From Candidatus Woesearchaeota archaeon (GTDB lineage Archaea > Nanobdellota > Nanobdellia > Woesearchaeales > ARS49): a stretch of DNA of 7,685 bases. The translations under genes were made by a program, and so were the position numbers. The stretch is taken from assembly GCA_019323135.1 (NCBI GenBank), contig JAHWHT010000051.1:1-7685 (forward strand), written 5' to 3'. Under the pieces are notes generated by a model. It was not told where the DNA came from. It saw nothing but the letters and a program-made list of their open reading frames with translations, and did not search any database. Of the stretch, positions 1 to 4,594 are shown piece by piece. Within the stretch, counting starts at the first letter, position 1, and each line of letters starts with the position of its first letter.

Positions 1-335
1 TATGGAAATATCCTATTGTGTTTTGTTGTTTTTTGTTTTTTTATTTATTTATTATATATTTATTTTTCTATATAAAAAATAATATAATAATATAATAATA
101 CAATTACCTAATAATACATAATAATACATTATCACAAGAAAAAACAAAAAAAGAGAAAAAAACAATACTCTAAAATAAATATTGTAATATATATATTGCA
201 TAAAAAATATTATGCTACAAAATCAAATCAAACAAACATCGCAACACATTCAACAAGACCATAATACTAGTTCCATGCGAAATCAAGGTCTCAGGGCAAA
301 TACCAATATGTTGCTACTACTGAATAACAAAAGAG
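1..335. other. AT-rich gene-free region
   Basis: No convincing gene is present. The first ~60 bases are T-rich on the plus strand (several runs of 5-7 T between 22 and 58), which could be a U-rich archaeal terminator for a gene lying to the left. Bases 76-130 are simple-sequence AAT/ATA repeats, including two adjacent copies of ATAATACAT (111-119 and 121-129). A 6 bp inverted repeat GCATAA/TTATGC lies at 198-215 and another, ACAATA/TATTGT, at 162-185. Both are short and AT-rich enough to be chance. From about 236 the composition becomes less extreme, but no tRNA, box C/D RNA or ORF longer than about 30 codons stands out. Confidence 0.6.
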
Positions 336-350
336 GGAAAGCTTTATAAA
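336..350 (+). promoter_or_regulatory. BRE/TATA promoter of the TrmB-like gene
   Basis: GGAAAGCTTTATAAA combines a purine-rich BRE-like stretch with a strong TATA box (TTTATAAA, 343-350). Transcription should start about 25 bp downstream, near 372, leaving a leader of roughly 35 nt that contains a Shine-Dalgarno sequence. This leadered arrangement differs from most other genes here. TrmB proteins often regulate their own promoters, but no clear palindromic operator was found between the TATA box and the start. Confidence 0.6.
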
Positions 351-394
351 CTAGCGATATCTAAATACTCTTAATTAACCATTATTATCAATTT

Positions 395-400
395 GGAGGG
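395..400 (+). promoter_or_regulatory. Shine-Dalgarno site deciding the TrmB-like start
   Basis: GGAGGG (continuing into TG) is a near-perfect archaeal Shine-Dalgarno sequence. It lies 8 nt before ATG at 409 but directly overlaps a possible GTG start at 400. This favours the ATG. Confidence 0.7.
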
Positions 401-408
401 TGTTATAT

Positions 409-1200
409 ATGATTGTTCAAAAAGACTTTTTAAACAGGCTCAAAGATTTCGGTTTAAACAGCTATGAAGCAAAGCTCTGGACCGCACTTCTTTCTAGAGG
501 AGTTGCAACAGCTGGAGAATTATCTGATATTGCTAATGTTCCTAGATCAAGAAGTTATGATGTTCTAGAGAGTTTAGAAAAAAAAGGATTTGTCGTTATG
601 AAGTTGGGCAAACCTATCAAATATATTGCTGTTTCACCTGTTGAAGTTATTGAAAGGGTAAAAAAATCTATTTTAACTGATGCTGAAAAACAATCTAATG
701 TTCTTGAGGATCTTAAAAAATCTGAAGTTTTATCTGAACTTACTAACTTGCATAAAAAAGGAATCGCTCATGTTGACCCTATTGATTTAACTGGAGCTGT
801 TAAAGGCAGCACAAATCTATATTCTCATCTTAATGCATCAATAAGAAATGCTGAAAAATCTGTCTCCATTCTAACTACAGACACAGGATTGGTTCGAAAA
901 AGCAATTCTCTTAAAAACGCTTTGAACAAAGCTAAAAGTAAAGGTGTAAAAATAAGAATAGCATCTCCTTTTACAAAAAATAATAAGGATGCTCAAAAAG
1001 CACTTTCTGTTTATGGACAAGTTAAAAAAGTGGATTCTGTTAAAGCAAGATTTTGTATTATAGACGGCAAGTCTGTTGTTTTAATGGGTCTTGATGATAC
1101 CACAACCCACCCTAAGTATGACTTTGGTGTCTGGGTAAATACAGATTTCTTTGCTAAAGCATTTGATAACATCTTTAACATGCTCTGGAACAAAAAATAA
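409..1200 (+). CDS. TrmB-family transcriptional regulator with degenerate PLD-like domain
   Basis: A 263-residue predicted cytoplasmic DNA-binding regulator. Residues ~7-77 form a TrmB-type winged helix: LNSYEAKLWTALL begins it, the recognition region is VPRSRSYDVLESLEKKG, and a wing (GKPIKYIAV) closes it. A charged linker follows (~78-115, probably a dimerising coiled coil). Residues ~130-263 resemble the phospholipase-D-like effector domain found in many TrmB relatives. The expected HxKxxxxD motif appears as KARFCIID (212-219), so the catalytic His and Lys are replaced by Lys and Arg. It is therefore most likely a ligand or protein sensor, not an enzyme. TrmB relatives often control sugar or central metabolism, but nothing nearby identifies a target or ligand. 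An in-frame GTG at 400 overlaps the Shine-Dalgarno site and is rejected as the start. Confidence 0.85.
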   Translation: MIVQKDFLNRLKDFGLNSYEAKLWTALLSRGVATAGELSDIANVPRSRSYDVLESLEKKGFVVMKLGKPIKYIAVSPVEVIERVKKSILTDAEKQSNVLEDLKKSEVLSELTNLHKKGIAHVDPIDLTGAVKGSTNLYSHLNASIRNAEKSVSILTTDTGLVRKSNSLKNALNKAKSKGVKIRIASPFTKNNKDAQKALSVYGQVKKVDSVKARFCIIDGKSVVLMGLDDTTTHPKYDFGVWVNTDFFAKAFDNIFNMLWNKK

Positions 1201-1208
1201 AACAAACA

Positions 1209-1238
1209 TTTTTATATTACCTTTCTCTTTTTTCCTTT
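1209..1238 (+). terminator. Probable U-rich terminator after the TrmB-like gene
   Basis: Immediately after the stop there are T-rich tracts (TTTTT at 1209-1213, then TCTCTTTTTTCCTTT to 1238), the usual archaeal intrinsic termination signal, without a stem-loop. They overlap the promoter of the next gene, so one short spacer probably serves both purposes. Confidence 0.4.
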
Positions 1239-1256
1239 ATAAACATTAAAGAGGTG
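1211..1256 (+). promoter_or_regulatory. Promoter and Shine-Dalgarno site of the small membrane protein gene
   Basis: Two TATA-like boxes are present: TTTATATT at 1211-1218 and TTTATAAA at 1236-1243. The first would start a transcript near 1240 and include the Shine-Dalgarno GAGGTG at 1251-1256, 6 nt before ATG 1263. The second would give a practically leaderless transcript. The presence of a good Shine-Dalgarno sequence favours the first, but the sequence does not settle it. Confidence 0.4.
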
Positions 1257-1262
1257 TTGTTC

Positions 1263-1484
1263 ATGATGGAGGATGCTGTTTTAAGAATTACTCTTGCGGT
1301 TGTTATCGGTACTCTGGCTGCTATTGTTTACAGTTTAAGGGTTCTAGTTTTAATGGAGCGAAGAATGGCTCGTATTGAAACACACATTGACCGCGTAGTT
1401 CATAAAATTTTGAAAGAAGAATTAAAGATCGAAAGAATAATCAAAAGAAGAGCCGTCAAAAAATCTTCTAAGAAGAAAAAATAA
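1263..1484 (+). CDS. Small single-helix membrane protein with basic tail, function unknown
   Basis: A 73-residue protein that I do not recognise. Residues ~5-28 are hydrophobic (LRITLAVVIGTLAAIVYSLRVLVL) and form one likely transmembrane helix. The remainder is a charged, probably helical segment (ERRMARIETHIDRVVHKILKEELKIERIIKRR) ending in a lysine/serine tail. Positive charges on the C-terminal side suggest that part lies in the cytoplasm, where it could coil with a partner or touch nucleic acid. The start is ATG 1263, chosen because GAGGTG at 1251-1256 is well placed. GTG 1254 overlaps that site, and ATG 1266 is an alternative. The stop codon directly abuts the stop codon of the convergent TFE gene. 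The Shine-Dalgarno site and consistent composition support a real gene. Confidence 0.6.
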   Translation: MMEDAVLRITLAVVIGTLAAIVYSLRVLVLMERRMARIETHIDRVVHKILKEELKIERIIKRRAVKKSSKKKK

Positions 1485-1530
1485 TTATTTCTTTTTCTTT
1501 TTAACTTTTTTATTACTTTTTTTCACACTT
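1461..1530. terminator. Possible bidirectional terminator formed by two lysine-tail coding ends
   Basis: The two convergent stop codons meet at TAATTA (1482-1487). To the left, the plus strand is A-rich (lysine codons of the small protein). To the right it is T-rich (lysine codons of TFE read antisense). Each transcript therefore meets U-rich sequence on leaving its own gene. AAGAAGAAAAAATAATT (1470-1486) and AATTATTTCTTTTTCTT (1483-1499) also form an imperfect inverted repeat. That it terminates transcription is inferred from archaeal U-tract termination. Confidence 0.4.
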
Positions 1531-2288
1531 TTTTTAGACTTTGCAGCTTTTTTCTTCGCAGTTTTCTTAACTTTGCTCGGTGATTTACCCTTTTTTTTCG
1601 CTTTTGAAACTTTTTTGGATTTTGATGTTTTATTTTTAGTCTTTTTTGCTGCTTTCTTTTCTTTCTTCGCTGCCTTTTTTACTTTCTTAGACTTTGCAGC
1701 TTTTTTCTTCACTACTTTTTTCATGACCTGTTCGTCGTCCTCGTCTTTCAGCGTAGATTCAGGCAATTTAGGTATTGGTGGCAGCTTCTGTTTTATCTCT
1801 TTTCGAATATGTTTTATCTCTTTTTCAATCTCTTTTATTTTTTTAGCATTGTCATCTTGGTATAGCAGATCTCCGCACTCTGGGCACTTGAATTCAAAGT
1901 CTGTTGCCTGCTCAAAGTTAAGCCTGATACAACTTCTTCCGCATAAATAGAAATGAGAGCTTTTTTCTCTTGCTAATCTTTCTTTTAATTGTATCAATCT
2001 GTTTTTCATAATATCTTTTGAAAGGTATTGGAATCTAGGGTGATTAAGTGTCCAGTAATAGATGTACCATCCTTTTTTCTTGTCTTTTCGTTTTATAGAA
2101 GTTACTAGGTTTGCATTATACAACCTATACAGCATATTCCTCACTAAATTGATTTCCAAATTAGTCTCTTCTGCCAAAGCAAATTCAGAAACATCCCGCC
2201 TGTTCATCAAAGCACGTACTACTGGAATTACATCTTCTCCTGCGACTCTGCTGGCTACTTCTTCAATTAATTTTCTTTGTATCTTCAT
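1485..2288 (-). CDS. tfe: Transcription factor E (TFE, TFIIE-alpha homologue) with long lysine-rich tail
   Basis: A 267-residue general transcription factor that helps TBP/TFB promoter opening by RNA polymerase. Residues ~1-82 are the winged helix of the TFIIE-alpha family (VASRVAGEDVIPVVRAL, then NLVRNMLYRLYNANLV and KGWYIYYWTL). Residues ~112-142 form the zinc ribbon with Cys116, Cys120, Cys135 and Cys138, the first pair spaced C-x3-C (CGRSC) rather than the common C-x2-C. A short coiled coil (~148-169), a proline linker and an acidic DEDDE patch follow. Residues 190-267 are a low-complexity tail with 44 lysines in 78 residues, interspersed with Ala/Ser/Val. Typical archaeal TFE is roughly 170-190 residues, so the tail is the extra part. 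Start ATG 2288 is preferred: AGGAG (2304-2300) precedes it by 11 nt and the family begins near here. ATG 2318, ten codons upstream, lies too near the likely transcription start. Confidence 0.9.
   Translation of the reverse strand: MKIQRKLIEEVASRVAGEDVIPVVRALMNRRDVSEFALAEETNLEINLVRNMLYRLYNANLVTSIKRKDKKKGWYIYYWTLNHPRFQYLSKDIMKNRLIQLKERLAREKSSHFYLCGRSCIRLNFEQATDFEFKCPECGDLLYQDDNAKKIKEIEKEIKHIRKEIKQKLPPIPKLPESTLKDEDDEQVMKKVVKKKAAKSKKVKKAAKKEKKAAKKTKNKTSKSKKVSKAKKKGKSPSKVKKTAKKKAAKSKKSVKKSNKKVKKKKK
1534..1710. repeat. Perfect 24 bp direct repeat inside the TFE tail
   Basis: Bases 1534-1557 and 1687-1710 are identical over 24 positions, 153 bp apart. Both are read in the same TFE frame and encode KKKAAKSKK-type peptide (residues 194-202 and 245-253). 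Identity at the nucleotide level, not only in protein, suggests the tail grew by recent duplication or slippage. Confidence 0.85.
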
Positions 2289-2335
2289 CTCACGCAAAAC
2301 TCCTACTTGAAGCAACATAAATTAGGGGTTTTGCA

Positions 2336-2345
2336 GTATTTAAAA
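2336..2345 (-). promoter_or_regulatory. TATA box of the TFE gene
   Basis: The minus strand reads TTTTAAATAC here. A start of transcription about 25 nt downstream falls near 2315, giving a leader of roughly 27 nt that includes AGGAG before ATG 2288. The box lies in the 103 bp gap between hjc and tfe, so tfe can be transcribed independently of the upstream hjc gene. Confidence 0.5.
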
Positions 2346-2391
2346 CTTCCTGGTAAACGATTTAACTTAAAACTTCTATTTATGCTAGAAA

Positions 2392-2778
2392 TCATATAAT
2401 ATGTTCAAATAGAAACCCTTTATCTTTTAATAATACTAAATCTGCCACATACTTCTTACCCGTCTCCTTTAGGTCTTTGGGTCGCATGAAATAAAATTTA
2501 TCCCTATCAAATCGTATCGCAATCCAGGCCTCTGCAGCAAATAGTTCAGCATACTGCAAAAGCTGTTCTATCTCTGCTTTTTCAAAATATTGATATTTGC
2601 TCTTTGTTGATTTGCACTCTATTGCTAATTTGCGAGACATATTTCCTGCAATTATATCTGGCGAAGGATATCTCATAGAACCGCTTCCTGCAACTCTGCA
2701 CGCAGTCCACCCAGGTATTTTCCAGAATGCATGTATTATTTCTCTTTCAGCATTGATTCCTTTGCTTTTTCTGCTCAT
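2392..2778 (-). CDS. hjc: Holliday junction resolvase Hjc
   Basis: A 128-residue structure-specific endonuclease that resolves four-way DNA junctions as a homodimer, by family knowledge. It is a complete PD-(D/E)xK enzyme of usual length. It opens with SRKSKGINAERE, carrying Glu11. RVAGSGSMRYPSPDIIAG follows with the essential Asp41, then LAIECKST with Glu54 and Lys56. The rest contains the conserved EIEQLLQYAELFAAEAWIAIRF segment and MRPKDL. ATG 2778 is chosen because the conserved family N-terminus begins right there; upstream in-frame codons lack similarity and run into the divergent histone gene. A TATA box 26 bp upstream suggests a leaderless transcript. It lies upstream of tfe on the same strand and back to back with the histone gene. 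Confidence 0.95.
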   Translation of the reverse strand: MSRKSKGINAEREIIHAFWKIPGWTACRVAGSGSMRYPSPDIIAGNMSRKLAIECKSTKSKYQYFEKAEIEQLLQYAELFAAEAWIAIRFDRDKFYFMRPKDLKETGKKYVADLVLLKDKGFLFEHII

Positions 2779-2800
2779 GTAGGCCTGATTTATTCTGGAT

Positions 2801-2808
2801 TTTATATT
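2801..2808 (-). promoter_or_regulatory. TATA box of hjc
   Basis: TTTATATT on the plus strand reads AATATAAA on the minus strand, centred about 26 bp from the hjc ATG. No Shine-Dalgarno sequence is present, so the mRNA is probably leaderless. Confidence 0.55.
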
Positions 2809-2826
2809 TTTTGCTATTATAGAAAA

Positions 2827-2834
2827 GTTTAAAA
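2827..2834 (+). promoter_or_regulatory. TATA box of the histone gene
   Basis: GTTTAAAA is centred about 27 bp before ATG 2858, with purine-rich AGAAAA just upstream as a possible BRE. The spacing predicts a leaderless mRNA. It lies only about 20 bp from the hjc TATA box on the other strand. Confidence 0.5.
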
Positions 2835-2857
2835 GAAAAACCTGTTTCCTAGGCAAT

Positions 2858-3067
2858 ATGGTCAAGCGTTCAATACCCTTGGTTGCTATGGAAAAAATTC
2901 TTAAGCAATCTGGAGCCACAAGAGTTAGTGAGAAAGCAAAAGTTGCTTTAAGAGATATTCTCGAGGAATATGTTGAAAAGATTTCTTCTGACGCAATTCG
3001 TTTCGCAGCTCATGCCGGAAGAAAGACTATCAAAGCAGGAGATATCAAGTTAGCTATCAAAAAGTAA
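2858..3067 (+). CDS. Archaeal histone (HMf-like)
   Basis: A 69-residue single histone-fold protein that dimerises and wraps DNA. It matches the standard archaeal length, with no added tail. The three helices are visible: SIPLVAMEKILKQSG (helix 1), the VSEKAKVALRDILEEYVEKISSDAIRFAAHAG stretch (long helix 2), and AGDIKLAIK (helix 3). The loop GRKTIKAGD carries the conserved RxTxKxxD pattern that contacts DNA and locks the fold. MVKRSIPLVAM is a typical basic N-terminus. The start is fixed by similarity and by a TATA box ~27 bp upstream, consistent with a leaderless transcript. The gene diverges from hjc, and its last 11 bp overlap the end of the convergent RNase Z gene. High expression would be expected for a chromatin protein, but this cannot be judged here. 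Confidence 0.96.
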   Translation: MVKRSIPLVAMEKILKQSGATRVSEKAKVALRDILEEYVEKISSDAIRFAAHAGRKTIKAGDIKLAIKK

Positions 3068-3947
3068 TTTTCATAAAATCTCTTGCAGCTACGGTGTTGT
3101 CAAAAACAGTTCTCGCATCTTGCTCTAGCACAGATTCGTCTTTATATCGTGCACTAAAGTGTGTTAAAATAAGTTTCTTAACATTGTTTTGTGATGCAAT
3201 TTGTGCAGCTTCTACAGCAGTCATATGAAAATACTCTTCTGCTTTTTCAGCATGCTCAGAAGTATATGTGGATTCACAAAGCAATATATTTGCATCTTTT
3301 GCTATTTTATAGCATTTCTTGCACATTCTTGTATCTGCTATAAACCCAAACACTCGTCCCTTGACAATTGTTGAAACCTGGTCTGGCTTTATTTTTTTGC
3401 CTTTGTGCGTTATTGTCTTGCCCTCTTGCAGTCTCCCTACACTAGGCCCTTCAGGTATTCCTAACTTCTTTAATGCACTAGGCTTTATTTTTCTTCTGTC
3501 TTTTTCAACAAATCTATATCCATAACATTTTGTTCTGTGTGAAAGAGAATATGCTTCTACATAGAAATCTTTTGTATCTAAAAATTTCCCTTCTTTTGCT
3601 TCATGCATTGTTGCTTTTATCGGATAAGAAGATTCAAATGCATCTAATAATTTCTTGAATTTAAGTTTTGATCCAGGAGGCCCGTATATTTTTAATTCAT
3701 TTGTATACTCGTGCATTGCCATGCTCTGCAATAATCCAGGCAATCCCAGCATATGATCTCCGTGCCAGTGTGATAAGAATATTCTGGTTATTTTTGAAAA
3801 ACTAATATTTGCTAACTTCATCTGTCTCTGTATTCCCTCTCCACAATCAAACAATAGGCCTTCGGCTTTATAAGTCAAAAGGTATCCTCCGTGGTTTCTA
3901 TTTTTTGTCGGAACAGTTGCAGATGTTCCCAGTATAGTTAGTTGCAT
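3057..3947 (-). CDS. rnz: Ribonuclease Z (tRNA 3'-processing endonuclease)
   Basis: A 296-residue metallo-beta-lactamase-fold endonuclease that removes the 3' trailer from precursor tRNAs, generating the end for CCA addition. All zinc ligands of the short-form family are visible: SHWHGDH (His60, His62, Asp64, His65), His137 in LSHRTKCYGYRF, Asp205 in IADTR, and His263 in LTHFSARY. FDCGEG (33-38) and LGLPG (67-71) are family signatures. Residues ~163-179 (GIPEGPSVGRLQEGKTI) match the tRNA-binding arm region. Length is normal (about 300). ATG 3947 begins the conserved LTILGTSATVPT strand. The gene diverges from endA, another tRNA-maturation gene, through a 65 bp spacer and overlaps the histone gene end by 11 bp. 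Confidence 0.96.
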   Translation of the reverse strand: MQLTILGTSATVPTKNRNHGGYLLTYKAEGLLFDCGEGIQRQMKLANISFSKITRIFLSHWHGDHMLGLPGLLQSMAMHEYTNELKIYGPPGSKLKFKKLLDAFESSYPIKATMHEAKEGKFLDTKDFYVEAYSLSHRTKCYGYRFVEKDRRKIKPSALKKLGIPEGPSVGRLQEGKTITHKGKKIKPDQVSTIVKGRVFGFIADTRMCKKCYKIAKDANILLCESTYTSEHAEKAEEYFHMTAVEAAQIASQNNVKKLILTHFSARYKDESVLEQDARTVFDNTVAARDFMKITF

Positions 3948-3968
3948 TTTTAATCACTTATACTAAAT

Positions 3969-3976
3969 AAATATAA
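3969..3976 (-). promoter_or_regulatory. TATA box of the RNase Z gene
   Basis: The minus strand reads TTATATTT across this position, centred about 26 bp before ATG 3947. No Shine-Dalgarno sequence is evident, so a leaderless mRNA is likely. Confidence 0.5.
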
Positions 3977-3982
3977 CAACCT

Positions 3983-3990
3983 TTTTAAAT
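3983..3990 (+). promoter_or_regulatory. TATA box of endA
   Basis: TTTTAAAT is centred about 26 bp before ATG 4013, predicting a leaderless mRNA. It is only about 7 bp from the oppositely oriented RNase Z TATA box, so both promoters may compete for the same TBP/TFB footprint. Confidence 0.5.
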
Positions 3991-4012
3991 GTGCACTTTT
4001 TAAAATGGTATT

Positions 4013-4546
4013 ATGGTGAAGCAGCTGGTCAAGGCAGAATTTGCTAAGGAACAAGTAATTACTGAGAACTCTAACGAAGCAAGAGAGTTCTTTAACGTCA
4101 GTAGATTTGGCTCTCTTTTAGATAGCGGCAGACTTAAGCTTTCTTTGCTTGAAGCGCTTTATTTGATAGAAAAAAAGCGTTTAGAGGTTCTTGACGGCAG
4201 AAATAAGAATATTGATTATGATAAATTCATAAAAAAAGCAAAAAAAATAGATCCTAATTTCCCAACTAAATATGCAGTTTTTAAAGACTTAAGAAACAGA
4301 GGGTATATAACCAAAACCGCTCTTAAGTTTGGCGCAGATTTCAGGGTTTATGACCGCGGTGTAAAGCCAGGAGAAGATCACGCTAAATGGGTCGTATTTC
4401 CCGTGCATGAGGCTAAGGCACTTACCTGGCATGAATTTGCTGCAAAGAATCGTGTTGCTCACAGCACTAAAAAGAAGTTGATGATTGGTGTTGTCGACGA
4501 TGAAGGCGATGTTAGTTATTGGGAAGTGCGCTGGCTTAGACCTTAA
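4013..4546 (+). CDS. endA: tRNA-splicing endonuclease EndA (homotetramer type)
   Basis: A 177-residue endonuclease that excises introns at bulge-helix-bulge sites in precursor tRNA, leaving ends for RtcB-type ligation. The catalytic triad is visible: Tyr113 in FRVYDRG, His123 in GEDHAKWVVFPV, and Lys154 (or a neighbour) in HSTKKKLMIGVVDDEGDV. The N-terminal half (~10-85) is the family's structural domain, with SLLEALYLIEKKRLEV and KYAVFKDLRNRGYITKTALKFG linking into the catalytic domain. The C-terminal YWEVRWLRP is typical. Length matches the single-domain homotetrameric class (about 180 residues) rather than fused or split-subunit classes. No Shine-Dalgarno sequence is seen; a TATA box ~26 bp upstream implies a leaderless start. 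It is divergent from RNase Z, so two tRNA processing enzymes share a promoter region. Confidence 0.95.
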   Translation: MVKQLVKAEFAKEQVITENSNEAREFFNVSRFGSLLDSGRLKLSLLEALYLIEKKRLEVLDGRNKNIDYDKFIKKAKKIDPNFPTKYAVFKDLRNRGYITKTALKFGADFRVYDRGVKPGEDHAKWVVFPVHEAKALTWHEFAAKNRVAHSTKKKLMIGVVDDEGDVSYWEVRWLRP

Positions 4547-4564
4547 TTCTAGAGAACAATAATC

Positions 4565-4572
4565 TATATATA
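4565..4572 (+). promoter_or_regulatory. TATA box of the cluster beginning at 4595
   Basis: TATATATA is centred about 26 bp before ATG 4595, again predicting a leaderless transcript. It is the last clear promoter in the window, so the genes from 4595 to the end are probably co-transcribed from it. Confidence 0.55.
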
Positions 4573-4594
4573 CGTCACTAGCTTTTTTATCGTT

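Noticed and set aside
76..130. AT-rich short repeats as a CRISPR array or replication origin
   Set aside because: Units are simple AAT/ATA sequence without spacers, and there is no adjacent cas or orc1/cdc6 gene or origin-recognition-like motif.
198..215. Inverted repeat GCATAA/TTATGC as hairpin, operator or attachment site
   Set aside because: Only 6 bp arms in very AT-rich DNA; such repeats occur by chance and nothing nearby uses it.
236..335. Possible tRNA or box C/D RNA before the first promoter
   Set aside because: No cloverleaf arms, T-loop motif or paired C (RUGAUGA) and D (CUGA) boxes could be found on either strand.
1573..1950. Long plus-strand frame rich in phenylalanine opposite the TFE gene
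   Set aside because: It is the antisense of the TFE lysine tail (TTT/TTC opposite AAA/GAA) and has no Shine-Dalgarno site, promoter or recognisable domain.
2289..2318. Upstream ATG for TFE at 2318
   Set aside because: It lies only about 22 bp from the TATA box centre, probably at or before the transcription start, whereas ATG 2288 has AGGAG upstream and matches the family N-terminus. It is not fully excluded.
2779..2919. N-terminal extension of hjc reaching into the histone gene
   Set aside because: The extra 47 codons have no similarity to Hjc, overlap the histone coding start and promoter, and the conserved Hjc N-terminus begins at ATG 2778.
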